In this document: positions 40,028 to 49,449 of the stretch, piece by piece
How the letters are laid out: every line of letters starts with the position of its first letter
Position numbering within the stretch: the first letter of the stretch is position 1
Origin: Nitrincola sp048264025
GTDB lineage: Bacteria; Pseudomonadota; Gammaproteobacteria; Pseudomonadales; Balneatricaceae
Assembly (NCBI RefSeq): GCF_048264025.1
Contig: NZ_JBLXDN010000012.1
Span: 56,872-120,871, forward strand
Direction of reading: 5' to 3'
DNA length: 64,000 bases
Position numbers and translations under genes: made by a program
The notes under the pieces: generated by a model
The model's input: the letters and a program-made list of their open reading frames with translations, nothing else
Databases searched by the model: none
What the model was told of the DNA's origin: nothing

Positions 40028-42823
40028 ATGAACCTGTTTTGGATACCCTTATTGCCGCTCGTCGGTACCCTGATGCCGCTCCTGACCGAAAGGTTCGGCC
40101 GCAGCGCCTGTGCGCTGATGACCGCGATTCTGCCGGCCATAGCACTATTCATGGTCCTGTACGCAGCCCCTCAGGTGTTCGCAGGTGCTACGCTGGAAGA
40201 GCGTTTCAGCTGGATACCCTCGCTGGGGCTTGAACTGGCCTTTCGTCTGGACGGCCTGGCACTGCTGTTCTGTCTGCTGATTCTGGGCATCGGGCTGCTG
40301 ATTATCCTGTATGCCCGCTATTACCTGTCTTCTGAAGACTCCATGTCCCGTTTTTACGCCTACCTGATCCTGTTCATGACAGCAATGGTGGGCATCGTGA
40401 CCGCCAACAACCTGATCCAGCTCTGGTTATTCTGGGAGTTGACCAGTATAAGCTCCTTCCTGCTGATCAGCTTCTGGAATCATAAGAGTGAGGCCCGTAA
40501 AGGCGCCCGTATGGCGTTGACCGTCACTGGTGCCGGTGGTCTGGCACTGCTGGCAGGCCTGCTGCTGATCGCCCATATTGTGGGCAGTTACGATCTGAGT
40601 GTTGTGCTGGCCAGTGGCGATACCCTGCGTGAGCATAGCGCTTACCCTGTAGCTCTGGTACTTGTGCTGCTGGGTGCATTCACCAAATCCGCTCAATTCC
40701 CGTTCCACTTCTGGCTGCCGCATGCCATGGCAGCACCAACACCTGTCAGTGCTTACCTGCATTCGGCCACCATGGTTAAGGCCGGTATTTTCCTGCTGGC
40801 CCGTTTCTACCCGGTACTGTCCGGTACCGAGCTCTGGTTCCTGATTGTCAGTCTGACCGGTTTGGCTACCCTGCTGTTGGGTGCCTATATCGCTCTGTTC
40901 AAGCATGACCTCAAAGGCCTGTTGGCCTACTCCACTGTCAGTCACCTGGGTCTGATTACATTGCTGTTTGGTATGGATACCGAGCTGGCCGCCGTGGCCG
41001 CCATCTTCCATATCATCAACCACGCCACCTTTAAGGCATCACTGTTCATGGCGGCTGGCATCATCGACCATGAGTCCGGCTCGCGCGATATGCGTAAGCT
41101 CAACGGCCTGTGGAAATACATGCCGTACACTGCCACCCTGGCGATGGTGGCAGCCGCCTCCATGGCCGGTGTGCCACTGCTTAATGGCTTCCTGTCGAAG
41201 GAGATGTTCTTCGCGGAAACCCTGCATCAGGTCTCTCTGGGCTCCCTGTCCTGGATGGTGCCAGTACTGGCCACACTGGGGGGTATTTTCTCGGTGGCCT
41301 ACTCCACTCGCTTTATCCATGACGTGTTCTTTAACGGTGAACCGATCGACCTGCCGAAGACACCGCACGAGCCACCACGCTACATGCGTATTCCGGTCGA
41401 GATTCTGGTAGCACTCTGTCTGCTGCTGGGTATTTTCCCGGGTTACATCATCGGCAGCCTGCTGGACTCGGCCTCATCGGCCGTGCTGGCCGGGCAACTG
41501 CCCGAGTACAGCCTGTCCATCTGGCACGGTTTCAACCTGCCGTTGCTGATGAGCTTGATCGCCATGATGGGTGGCCTGCTGATTTACTATAACCGCCGTC
41601 ACCTGTTCCAGTTTCAGGCTCAGTTCCCTGAAAATGACGCCAAAATGGCCTTTGAGAGTGCCATTCAGTGGCTGGTGGCTGCAGCAACCCGCATCCACAA
41701 GTTTTACGAGAACGGCTCTCTGCAGCGCTACATGTGGATGCTGTTGCTGTTTGCGCTGGTGATGATTGCAGGCCCCTTGATGGACCTGAATACCACCGCC
41801 GGTTTGCGTCCGCACCTGCCAATTGATGGCGTTGAGATTACGGCTGCAGTCCTGCTCTGCCTGAGTGCCATCGCTACGGTTATCTGGCATCGCAAACGTA
41901 TGATTGCCCTGCTGACACTGTCGGTTGTGGGTCTGATCGTATCGATCGCCTTTGCCCGCTTCTCGGCACCGGACCTTGCACTGACCCAGCTGTCCGTAGA
42001 GGTTGCGACGGTTATTCTGCTGATGCTGGCACTCTTCTTCCTGCCACAGAAAACGCCGAAAGAGTCTTCACCACGCCGCGTGGTCCGGGACCTGACCATT
42101 TCAGCCATGATCGGTGGCGTTATCGGTACCATAAACTACGCCATGATGACGCGTCCGCTGGACAGCATCTCTGACTTCTTCCTCGCCAACAGTAAGGTCG
42201 GTGGCGGCGGTACCAACGTGGTCAACGTCATACTGGTGGACTTCCGTGGCTTCGATACGCTGGGTGAAATCACTGTACTGGGCATCGCCGCGCTGGGTAT
42301 CTTCAAGCTGATTGCCCGCATGCGTCTGTTCATGCCCGCCGGAGATGAACACGGACGCCCCTGGGCGCGTGACCGTCACCCGATGATGCTGGCCGTGATT
42401 TCCCAGAGCCTTCTGCCACTGGCCCTGCTGGTCTCCGTCTACATCTTCCTGCGTGGTCATAACTTGCCAGGCGGTGGCTTTATCGCAGGTCTGGTGACCT
42501 CGGTTGCGCTGGTGCAGCAGTACGTTGCCCATGGTGTCGACTGGATCAAAGAGCGACTGAAACTGGATTACCAGTGGCTAATCGGCAGCGGGGTTTTGAT
42601 TGCAACCCTGACAGGCCTGGGCAGCTGGGCCTTCGAGCGCCCGTTCCTGACCTCCTGGTTTGATTACTTCAAGCTGCCCTGGATCGGCAAATTCGAACTG
42701 GCCAGCGCCATGGTCTTTGATCTGGGTGTGTACCTGACCGTAATCGGTGCCACCCTGCTTATCCTGGCCAATCTGGGCAAGCTCACCACCAACCACCGTC
42801 CAACTCAGCCGGAGTCTGAATAA
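40028..42823 (+). CDS. mrpA: Mrp Na+/H+ antiporter subunit A fused to subunit B
   Basis: At 931 residues this is the large MrpA subunit with the MnhB domain fused at its C-terminus. The first two-thirds is the NuoL/ND5-like proton channel (LTSISSFLLISFW, TKSAQFPFHFWLPHAMAAPT, the antiporter signature), and the end carries MrpB-like helices (LALLVSVYIFLRGHNLPGGGFIAGL). Mrp complexes export Na+ in exchange for protons using the proton motive force, important in marine and alkaline settings. It is the first of six genes with overlaps or gaps of 1-10 nt. The start codon ribosome-binding site is weak (GGAG 12 nt upstream). Confidence 0.93.
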   Translation: MNLFWIPLLPLVGTLMPLLTERFGRSACALMTAILPAIALFMVLYAAPQVFAGATLEERFSWIPSLGLELAFRLDGLALLFCLLILGIGLLIILYARYYLSSEDSMSRFYAYLILFMTAMVGIVTANNLIQLWLFWELTSISSFLLISFWNHKSEARKGARMALTVTGAGGLALLAGLLLIAHIVGSYDLSVVLASGDTLREHSAYPVALVLVLLGAFTKSAQFPFHFWLPHAMAAPTPVSAYLHSATMVKAGIFLLARFYPVLSGTELWFLIVSLTGLATLLLGAYIALFKHDLKGLLAYSTVSHLGLITLLFGMDTELAAVAAIFHIINHATFKASLFMAAGIIDHESGSRDMRKLNGLWKYMPYTATLAMVAAASMAGVPLLNGFLSKEMFFAETLHQVSLGSLSWMVPVLATLGGIFSVAYSTRFIHDVFFNGEPIDLPKTPHEPPRYMRIPVEILVALCLLLGIFPGYIIGSLLDSASSAVLAGQLPEYSLSIWHGFNLPLLMSLIAMMGGLLIYYNRRHLFQFQAQFPENDAKMAFESAIQWLVAAATRIHKFYENGSLQRYMWMLLLFALVMIAGPLMDLNTTAGLRPHLPIDGVEITAAVLLCLSAIATVIWHRKRMIALLTLSVVGLIVSIAFARFSAPDLALTQLSVEVATVILLMLALFFLPQKTPKESSPRRVVRDLTISAMIGGVIGTINYAMMTRPLDSISDFFLANSKVGGGGTNVVNVILVDFRGFDTLGEITVLGIAALGIFKLIARMRLFMPAGDEHGRPWARDRHPMMLAVISQSLLPLALLVSVYIFLRGHNLPGGGFIAGLVTSVALVQQYVAHGVDWIKERLKLDYQWLIGSGVLIATLTGLGSWAFERPFLTSWFDYFKLPWIGKFELASAMVFDLGVYLTVIGATLLILANLGKLTTNHRPTQPESE

Positions 42824-42824
42824 T

Positions 42825-43190
42825 ATGGAAGCCGTATATGCCGTCTGTGTCGGTCTGCTAACCTCTGCGGGTATTTTTCTCTGCCTGCGTGGACGCACTT
42901 TTCCCGTTGTTTTGGGTCTGACCATGCTGTCCTATGCCGTCAACCTGTTCCTGTTCTCCAGTGGCCGTCTGAAGCTGGATGGTGCCGCAATCCTCGGCAC
43001 CTCCTACACCTATGCCGACCCACTGCCGCAGGCACTGGTATTGACCGCTATTGTTATCGGCTTCGCCATGACCGCTTTTGTCGTCATTCTGGCCATGCGC
43101 GCCCGTGCCGATCTGGGTAACGACCACGTCGATGGTCGTTTGCCGCCTCAACCTGAAACCAAAACGCGCCGCAAGAAGGACCAGGCATGA
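42825..43190 (+). CDS. mrpC: Mrp antiporter subunit C
   Basis: The 121-residue subunit is the NuoK-like small membrane protein (MEAVYAVCVGLLTSAGIFL, then VLGLTMLSYAVNLFLF, with the DPLPQALVLTAIVIGFA helix). It starts one base after the mrpA stop and overlaps mrpD by 4 nt. A longer upstream frame inside mrpA is rejected. Confidence 0.93.
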   Translation: MEAVYAVCVGLLTSAGIFLCLRGRTFPVVLGLTMLSYAVNLFLFSSGRLKLDGAAILGTSYTYADPLPQALVLTAIVIGFAMTAFVVILAMRARADLGNDHVDGRLPPQPETKTRRKKDQA

Positions 43191-44698
43191 TCGACCACCT
43201 CCCCATACTGCCGGTTCTGGTGCCCCTTCTGGGCGCCTTGCTGCTTCTGCTGCCGCCGCTCAGTTCCAGTCTGGAACGCCAGCGCGCTGCATCACTGTTT
43301 GTAGCAGCCCTGACGCTGGTACTTAGCCTTGCCTTATTGCTGCACAGCCGTTCTGAAGGCATTCAGATCTATGTCCTGGGTGACTGGAATCCGCCCTTTG
43401 GTATCGTGCTGGTAGCTGACCTGCTGTCATCACTGCTGGTACTGCTGACCTCGGTACTGGGCCTGGCAGCCTTGCTGTATGCCTGTGCTGGCGAGGACAA
43501 AACCGGTGCCTACTTCCACCCGCTGATTTTGTTCCAGCTGATGGGTATCAACGGTGCGTTTCTGACCGGGGATATCTTCAACCTGTTCGTATTCTTCGAG
43601 GTGCTGCTGATTGCCTCCTATGCCCTGTTGATTCACGGCGGTGGCAAACAGAAGACTCAGGCCAGCTTTCACTATGTAGCGCTGAACCTGGTCGGCTCCA
43701 GCCTGTTCCTGTTTGCTCTGGGTATCCTCTACGGTACGCTGGGCACCCTGAATATTGCGGATATGTCGACCAAGGTTGCGCAGCTGTCTGAAGCCGAAGC
43801 GGTGCTGGCACGTGCCGGCGGCATGCTGCTGCTGGCTGTCTTTGGTCTCAAGGCCGCCATGTTGCCACTGCACTTCTGGCTGACCCGTGCCTACGCGTCA
43901 GCGGCAGCACCGGTGGCCGCCCTGTTCGCCATCATGACCAAGGTCGGCATCTACAGCCTGTTCCGTGTGCATACGGTGGTGTTTGGTGACAACGCCGGTC
44001 CTCTGGCCAATATGATCGAGCCCTGGATCTGGCCGCTGGCCATTATGACCGTAGTTGCCGGCAGCATCGGCGCCCTGGCCAGCCCCAACCTGCGTGAACT
44101 GACCGCCAACCTGGTAATTGTGTCCGTCGGCACCCTGCTGATTGCCGTTGCCCTGCAGAATGAGCAGGCCACTGCGGCAGGACTCTACTATCTGGTCCAC
44201 AGTACTTTCATCAGCGCAGCACTGTTCCTGGTGGCCGGCTTGATCAGTGATCAACGCGGCAAGGCCGGTGACCGTTTTGTGATCTCGCGTAAGGTGCGCC
44301 AGCCAGCCCTGCTGGGGGTCTGCTTCTTTATCGCGGCGATGACCATCGCCGGCATTCCACCGTTTTCCGGCTTCGTCGGCAAACTGCTGATGCTGCAGTC
44401 AGCCCAGTCCAGCGCTGAAATGCTGTGGGTCTGGCCCACCATCCTGATCAGCAGCCTGATCACCATCATTGCCCTGTCCCGTGCCGGTACGACTCTGTTC
44501 TGGCGCCGCAGCAGTGACAAGAGCCAGGCGGACCCGGCGTCCAACTGGCAGGTGGCGGCTGTTACCCTTTTGCTGCTGGCCGCGCCGCTGATGGTCATCT
44601 TTGGTGGCCCGCTGACCGAATACACCGACGCCACCGCTAAACAGTTGCACCAGGTGTCTGAATCCCTGGATGTTCTGCTGCCTGGAGGTCCTTCATGA
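43187..44698 (+). CDS. mrpD: Mrp antiporter subunit D
   Basis: A 503-residue NuoN/NuoM-like subunit with about 14 membrane helices. The family stretches are NLFVFFEVLLIASYALLIHG and AMLPLHFWLTRAYASA-type sequence, where a lysine just before (GLKAAMLPLHFWL) is part of the conserved proton path. It overlaps both neighbours by 4 nt. Confidence 0.94.
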   Translation: MIDHLPILPVLVPLLGALLLLLPPLSSSLERQRAASLFVAALTLVLSLALLLHSRSEGIQIYVLGDWNPPFGIVLVADLLSSLLVLLTSVLGLAALLYACAGEDKTGAYFHPLILFQLMGINGAFLTGDIFNLFVFFEVLLIASYALLIHGGGKQKTQASFHYVALNLVGSSLFLFALGILYGTLGTLNIADMSTKVAQLSEAEAVLARAGGMLLLAVFGLKAAMLPLHFWLTRAYASAAAPVAALFAIMTKVGIYSLFRVHTVVFGDNAGPLANMIEPWIWPLAIMTVVAGSIGALASPNLRELTANLVIVSVGTLLIAVALQNEQATAAGLYYLVHSTFISAALFLVAGLISDQRGKAGDRFVISRKVRQPALLGVCFFIAAMTIAGIPPFSGFVGKLLMLQSAQSSAEMLWVWPTILISSLITIIALSRAGTTLFWRRSSDKSQADPASNWQVAAVTLLLLAAPLMVIFGGPLTEYTDATAKQLHQVSESLDVLLPGGPS

Positions 44699-45189
44699 GT
44701 CTGTCTAGCTGGTTGCCCATGCCGGTGCACAGCCTGCTGCTGTTTGTCAGCTGGCTGCTGCTTAACAACTCCGTAGCGCCGGGCCATCTGGTGCTGGCCG
44801 CATTCCTTGCCTTCACCATTCCGCTGCTCTGTGCACCGCTTAAAACGGAGCAGCCAAGGGTACTCAAGCCCCTGCTTGCCGTGCGCTACACCCTGCGTGT
44901 GCTGGGTGATATCGTCACCGCCAACATCGATGTAGCCATTCTCGTATTGGGACCGATGCGCAAGCTGCAACCCGGCTTCGTTGCCATTCCTCTGGATATC
45001 AAGGGCGACCTGCCGATTACCCTGCTCGCCAGTACCATCTCACTGACTCCCGGTACGGTCAGCGCTGAAGTCTCCGAAGACCACCAGTGGCTCTACATAC
45101 ACGCTCTGCATATTACCGATGAGCAGGCGCTGATTGCCGAGATCAAGGCGCGCTATGAAGCCCCGCTGAAGGAGATATTCGGATGCTGA
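44695..45189 (+). CDS. mrpE: Mrp antiporter subunit E
   Basis: The 164-residue MrpE has N-terminal hydrophobic segments and the typical middle part RYTLRVLGDIVTANIDVA, followed by LPITLLASTISLTPGTVS. It is a structural subunit unique to Mrp complexes. It overlaps mrpF by 7 nt. Confidence 0.93.
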   Translation: MSLSSWLPMPVHSLLLFVSWLLLNNSVAPGHLVLAAFLAFTIPLLCAPLKTEQPRVLKPLLAVRYTLRVLGDIVTANIDVAILVLGPMRKLQPGFVAIPLDIKGDLPITLLASTISLTPGTVSAEVSEDHQWLYIHALHITDEQALIAEIKARYEAPLKEIFGC

Positions 45190-45452
45190 ATACCACCATT
45201 TACATTGTCAGCGCCTTCGTCTGTATCGCCCTGGTGTTGAACCTCTGGCGGCTGTTGCGGGGGCCGGACCTGTCCGACCGTATCCTTGCACTGGATACCA
45301 TGTACATCAACAGCATTGCTCTGATCCTGTTATATGGCATGCACATGGGCACCAATCTCTATTTTGAAGCGGCTCTGCTGATCGCCATGCTGGGCTTTGT
45401 CAGCACCGTAGCCCTGTGCAAGTACCTGCTGCGCGGCGATATTATTGAATAA
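45183..45452 (+). CDS. mrpF: Mrp antiporter subunit F
   Basis: An 89-residue protein with three membrane helices. The conserved core is LWRLLRGPDLSDRILALDT, and the final helices follow (IAMLGFVSTVALCKYL). The small size and place between E and G are diagnostic. Confidence 0.94.
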   Translation: MLNTTIYIVSAFVCIALVLNLWRLLRGPDLSDRILALDTMYINSIALILLYGMHMGTNLYFEAALLIAMLGFVSTVALCKYLLRGDIIE

Positions 45453-45460
45453 GGATTTGT

Positions 45461-45844
45461 ATGAATACTTTGGTTGAAATCCTGGTTTGTGTGCTGCTGC
45501 TGGTCGGTGGTTTTTTCGTTTTGGTTGGTTCTCTGGGGCTTTCACGACTGCCGGATGTCTATACGCGTTTGCATGCGCCGACCAAGGCAACAACTGTGGG
45601 GATGGGCGGCATTTTGATCGCCTCCATGGTGATGATGAGCTATGAGCAGGGTTATCTCAGCGTACACGAACTGCTAATCACCCTGTTCCTGTTGATTACC
45701 GCCCCCATTACCGCTCATATGCTGGCTAAAACCGCGCTGCACCATGAAAACAAGGCGCTTCGCCGTACGCGCTCGCAGCACCTGATAGCAACCGCTCGCG
45801 AACAGCAGCCTCCGGTGACCGCAGACAGCTCCAATCATGAGTAA
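45461..45844 (+). CDS. mrpG: Mrp antiporter subunit G
   Basis: The 127-residue MrpG has three membrane helices and the conserved stretch GSLGLSRLPDVYTRLHAPTK followed by ATTVGMGGIL. It ends the antiporter operon; its last codons overlap the mnmC start by 8 nt, so mnmC is probably on the same transcript. Confidence 0.93.
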   Translation: MNTLVEILVCVLLLVGGFFVLVGSLGLSRLPDVYTRLHAPTKATTVGMGGILIASMVMMSYEQGYLSVHELLITLFLLITAPITAHMLAKTALHHENKALRRTRSQHLIATAREQQPPVTADSSNHE

Positions 45845-47813
45845 GCGCCTGCAAACGGCCGAGCTTAGCTGGCAGGCGGGCTCGCCGGAGTCCGATCGTT
45901 TTGGTGATATCTATTTCAATCGCGATGGCGGCATTGCTGAAACCGAGTATGTATTCCTGCAGGCTAACCACTTGGAGGACCGCTTTGCTGCCCTGAGCCA
46001 GCCGCACTTTGTCATCGCTGAAACCGGCTTTGGTACCGGTCTCAACTTCCTGTGTGCACGTCAGCTTTGGCTGAAAACGACCTCCGCTCCCCAACAGCTC
46101 CACTTCATCTCCTGCGAGAAGTACCCGCTGGCGGTGGGCGACCTGACCAAAGCCCTTGAAGCCTTCCCCCAGTTCAGCGACGGAGCCAGTCAGTTGATTG
46201 ACGCCTATCCGGCACCGGTCGAAGGCTTCTACACCCTCAGGTTTGATGGTGGCCGCGTGCTGCTGACCTTACTGTTTGGCGATGCCAGCAGCCAGCTTCC
46301 GCAGCTGGAAGCGAAGGTCGACAGCTGGTTTCTGGACGGCTTTGCCCCGGCCAAGAACCCCGACCTCTGGACCGAGGCACTGTTCCACCAGATCGCTCGC
46401 CTCAGCCGCCCCGGCACTCGTTTTGCGACCTTTACCGCGGCGGGCCTGGTACGGCGAGGGCTGCAGGACGTAGGGTTCGAGGTTGAGAAACGCCCCGGTT
46501 TTGGCCGCAAACGTGAAATGCTGGCCGGTATCATGCGGGCATCAGAGACAGACCCAGCCCTCACCAGTCGACATTCGGACATTTTACCGATCTGGAGCCG
46601 GCCTCCAGATCCTCAGCCGGCTACCAAGCCCGTCATCATCATCGGCGCCGGCCTGGCTGGCGCCTCAACCGCACGTGCGCTGGCCGAGAAAGGGATTCAG
46701 GTGCAAGTACTGGATCGTCACTCGGCGCCTGCTCAAGAAGGCTCGGGTAACCCTCAGGGCGCTCTCTATGCCAAGTTGCCCGCCAAACCGACAGCCCATA
46801 GTCGCTTTCACCTCAGCGGTCTGGAATACAGCTGCGGGCTACTCAATCCACTGATGCGGCAACAACCTGCGCTGGGTGAACTCTGCGGTGTGCTTCAACT
46901 GGCACTGAACGCCAAGGAGCTGGAGCGACAGACCGACATTATTCGAGGCGATGCCTATCCGGAATCTCTGGCCCAAGCTGTCACTCAGGCAGAAGCTAGC
47001 CAACTGTCAGGGATAGAGACGCCGGCACCGGGCCTGTTTTTCCCCAAGGCCGGCTGGGTATCCCCCCCTGAACTCTGTCAGATCCTGCTCGACCATCCGT
47101 TAATCAGTTGTCAGTTTGATACTGAGGTCAGTGATCTGGTGTTCCGTGACGGGCGCTGGCAGTTGCTGGGGACTGAGCATAGCGCATCGCAGGTTGTGGT
47201 CTGCTGCGCGACCGGTAGCCGCAACTTCACACCCCTGAACTGGTTGCCACTGAAACCCATTCGTGGACAAACGTCCCAGGCCGATGCCCCGGAAACAGAG
47301 GCCGCGTTGAAAACCGTTGTCTGTGGTGAGGGGTATATCTCGCCACCTTTTGCCAAGCGCTACTGTTTCGGTGCCTCATTCAAGGTCGGCGATACTGAAC
47401 TGGATGTCCGTGCTGACGAGCACCAGCACAACCTTGATATTCTCGCCCGCGCCTTGCCAAAGCTGGGCGAGGCACTCGCCTCAACCAAGCTTGATGGCCG
47501 TGTGGCACAACGCTGCAGTACACCGGATTACTTGCCCTTGGCCGGCCCGGCGCCAGACTTTGAGGCCTATATCCAAAATTATGCCAAACTGAGGGACGAT
47601 GCGCGCTGGCCCTTGGATGCCCTGCCTGCCTATCACACGGGCCTGTTTATTAACCTGGGACATGGATCCAAAGGACTGATTACGGGTCCAATTACAGGAG
47701 AGCTGTTAGCCGCTTTGATTGCCGGAACCCCTCTGCCATTGGCGGCAGAACAGCTGCGCATCCTGCATCCGGGACGTTTTATCATCAAGAATCTCATCCG
47801 CGGGTCGCTATAA
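45837..47813 (+). CDS. mnmC: Bifunctional tRNA 5-methylaminomethyl-2-thiouridine synthase MnmC
   Basis: The 658-residue protein finishes mnm5s2U34 in the wobble position of Lys, Glu and Gln tRNAs. The N-terminal MnmC2 methyltransferase domain (about 1-240) has AETGFGTGLNFL and WFLDGFAPAKNPDLW. The C-terminal MnmC1 oxidoreductase (about 265-650) has the FAD loop VIIIGAGLAGASTARALAE and ends with INLGHGSKGLITGPITGE. Both catalytic halves are intact. Coupling to the antiporter operon is unusual in function and probably accidental. Confidence 0.96.
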   Translation: MSKRLQTAELSWQAGSPESDRFGDIYFNRDGGIAETEYVFLQANHLEDRFAALSQPHFVIAETGFGTGLNFLCARQLWLKTTSAPQQLHFISCEKYPLAVGDLTKALEAFPQFSDGASQLIDAYPAPVEGFYTLRFDGGRVLLTLLFGDASSQLPQLEAKVDSWFLDGFAPAKNPDLWTEALFHQIARLSRPGTRFATFTAAGLVRRGLQDVGFEVEKRPGFGRKREMLAGIMRASETDPALTSRHSDILPIWSRPPDPQPATKPVIIIGAGLAGASTARALAEKGIQVQVLDRHSAPAQEGSGNPQGALYAKLPAKPTAHSRFHLSGLEYSCGLLNPLMRQQPALGELCGVLQLALNAKELERQTDIIRGDAYPESLAQAVTQAEASQLSGIETPAPGLFFPKAGWVSPPELCQILLDHPLISCQFDTEVSDLVFRDGRWQLLGTEHSASQVVVCCATGSRNFTPLNWLPLKPIRGQTSQADAPETEAALKTVVCGEGYISPPFAKRYCFGASFKVGDTELDVRADEHQHNLDILARALPKLGEALASTKLDGRVAQRCSTPDYLPLAGPAPDFEAYIQNYAKLRDDARWPLDALPAYHTGLFINLGHGSKGLITGPITGELLAALIAGTPLPLAAEQLRILHPGRFIIKNLIRGSL

Positions 47814-47855
47814 TAGGAATAGCCGGAGTTTACCGGTGAAGTGCGGAGGTAGCCT

Positions 47856-48515
47856 ATGGCACTTGTCATCTACGATCAGGGATATCGGATTCAGACTCCC
47901 GTTGACTCGTTGTTTCGGCAACGCGGTGTGGAATCGATGCAACAGAGCAGCACAACATCTCACCTTCCCTCATCTGGGGAAAAGGCTCAACGACAGCTCG
48001 AAACAGAAGAGCAGATACAATTGTCACGGGAGCGTTTTCAGCTGCCGCCCAAGGACCGGCGCCAGTCTCCCAAGGGCTATGACCAGGCAGGGCGAGAACA
48101 GGCTTCGGTTTCCAGCAAACCTCAGGAGCTAAAAGCGGCTCAGGTCATGAGCAGCCCGGTGCTGACCGTCACAACGGATACCAGTCTGCGTAAAGCATGG
48201 GAGCTGATGCAGGCACAAGAGGTGTATCACCTGATACTGATCGACGATGACGAACGGGCACTTGGCCTGCTGTCACGAGACGATATTCTGGCAAAAGGTA
48301 CCGACTCACCTGTGAGCGTGACTCAGGCCTACCACAAGCAGATGGTTGTAGCTTCGCCCTCGACTCCCGTCTCAAGCATTGCTGCCAGCTTCGTACGCTA
48401 CGATATCGGCGCTATTCCCGTGATTGATGAGCAGGATCGATTGAAAGGAATCGTCTGCCGTACCGACCTGCTGCGTATGCTGATCAACAATGCCCGGGTT
48501 GAAAGCTGGGCTTGA
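47856..48515 (+). CDS. CBS-domain protein
   Basis: 219 residues. The first 90 are polar and probably disordered (ending near SSKPQELKA). Two CBS motifs follow, VMSSPVLTVTTDTSLRKAWE and MVVASPSTPVSSIAASFVR, which together make one Bateman module that would bind an adenosine nucleotide. No catalytic domain is attached, so it is a stand-alone regulator or sensor of unknown target. GGAGG precedes the ATG. It converges on the DUF4126 gene with 3 nt between. Confidence 0.85.
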   Translation: MALVIYDQGYRIQTPVDSLFRQRGVESMQQSSTTSHLPSSGEKAQRQLETEEQIQLSRERFQLPPKDRRQSPKGYDQAGREQASVSSKPQELKAAQVMSSPVLTVTTDTSLRKAWELMQAQEVYHLILIDDDERALGLLSRDDILAKGTDSPVSVTQAYHKQMVVASPSTPVSSIAASFVRYDIGAIPVIDEQDRLKGIVCRTDLLRMLINNARVESWA

Positions 48516-48518
48516 TAG

Positions 48519-49205
48519 CTACTGAGGTGGCAGCTGCCGCCCAGCCGCTTTTGAGGCCGTTTGTTCCAGAGGATCTTCAGGTGGCCCTGAGGCTTTTTGT
48601 CCGCCACTCAGCCACCCTGCCAGCACGCTGAAAACCTTTCTCACCGCCCGCCATAGTTTGGGCAGTATCCAGATCAGCAGCCCGATAAACAGAATCAGTG
48701 CGCCCAGGAACCAGAGCGGGTGGTTCAAAGCCGTCCACAGGCCGCCGATCACTATAAGATCTTCACTGAATGACGCCGTCCAGTTGCTCAACGGTTCGGG
48801 GGACGTATTGATCACGACACGCGTACCCGCTTTGAGGGCATGACTACCTGCCGCCATGGAACCACCAACCAGTGCAGCGGCCAGCTCCACCACCGGACTC
48901 ATATCACCCACAGCACCTGCCGCTAATGCGGCTCCCGCCGGGATACGGATGAAGGTATGCAGGCTGTCCCAACCGGTGTCCACGCCGGGAATTTTATCGG
49001 CAAAAAACTCGACAAAATACATGAATCCGGCTGCCATCATCACCAGTGGATCACTGACAATTTCCAACCCCGGCGGCAGTGTCAGGTGGCCCATGTTGGA
49101 TAGAACACCCAACATCAGTACTGTGGCGTAGAGGTTAATCCCGCTCGCCCAGGCAACCCCCATGCTCAAGGCGATCAATGATGTCATCTGGTCGAGCTGT
49201 TCCAC
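48519..49205 (-). CDS. DUF4126 membrane protein
   Basis: This 228-residue protein has five or so hydrophobic segments and matches DUF4126 by its opening (SLIALSMGVAWASGINLYAT) and by FFADKIPGVDTGWDSLHTFI and the Gly/Ala-rich ALVGGSMAAGSHALKAGTR. The function of the family is not known. The start is a GTG with GGGG upstream; an ATG six codons later is possible. It follows yheU by 16 nt. Confidence 0.8.
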   Translation of the reverse strand: MEQLDQMTSLIALSMGVAWASGINLYATVLMLGVLSNMGHLTLPPGLEIVSDPLVMMAAGFMYFVEFFADKIPGVDTGWDSLHTFIRIPAGAALAAGAVGDMSPVVELAAALVGGSMAAGSHALKAGTRVVINTSPEPLSNWTASFSEDLIVIGGLWTALNHPLWFLGALILFIGLLIWILPKLWRAVRKVFSVLAGWLSGGQKASGPPEDPLEQTASKAAGRQLPPQ

Positions 49206-49221
49206 AGGTCTGCCCCGCTAT

Positions 49222-49449
49222 TCAGTGGTTCCAGTCACGCACCTGATCGGCCGGTACGATATTGCACAGGCCTGTGTGCTCACTGAAGATCAATACCGCC
49301 TCACCTTTTGCCAGCGCGCGTCTCACCTGACTGACCTTATCGGCAAGGCTGTACTCCTGTTCACCATAGTCAGTGCCGTCTCGGCTGACAAATTCCTGAA
49401 TCAGGTTATCCAGCGTGTCAGGGTCCAGCTCCTGCCAGGGTACGATCAT
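49222..49449 (-). CDS. yheU: YheU family (UPF0270) protein
   Basis: 75 residues beginning MIVPWQELDPDTLDNLIQEF, then SRDGTDYGEQEYSL and VRRALAKGEAVLIFSE: a clear YheU. It is a small conserved cytoplasmic protein of unknown function. The ATG at 49449 overlaps the ligA stop codon (ATGA), which supports this start over a GTG 12 nt upstream and suggests translational coupling. Confidence 0.92.
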   Translation of the reverse strand: MIVPWQELDPDTLDNLIQEFVSRDGTDYGEQEYSLADKVSQVRRALAKGEAVLIFSEHTGLCNIVPADQVRDWNH

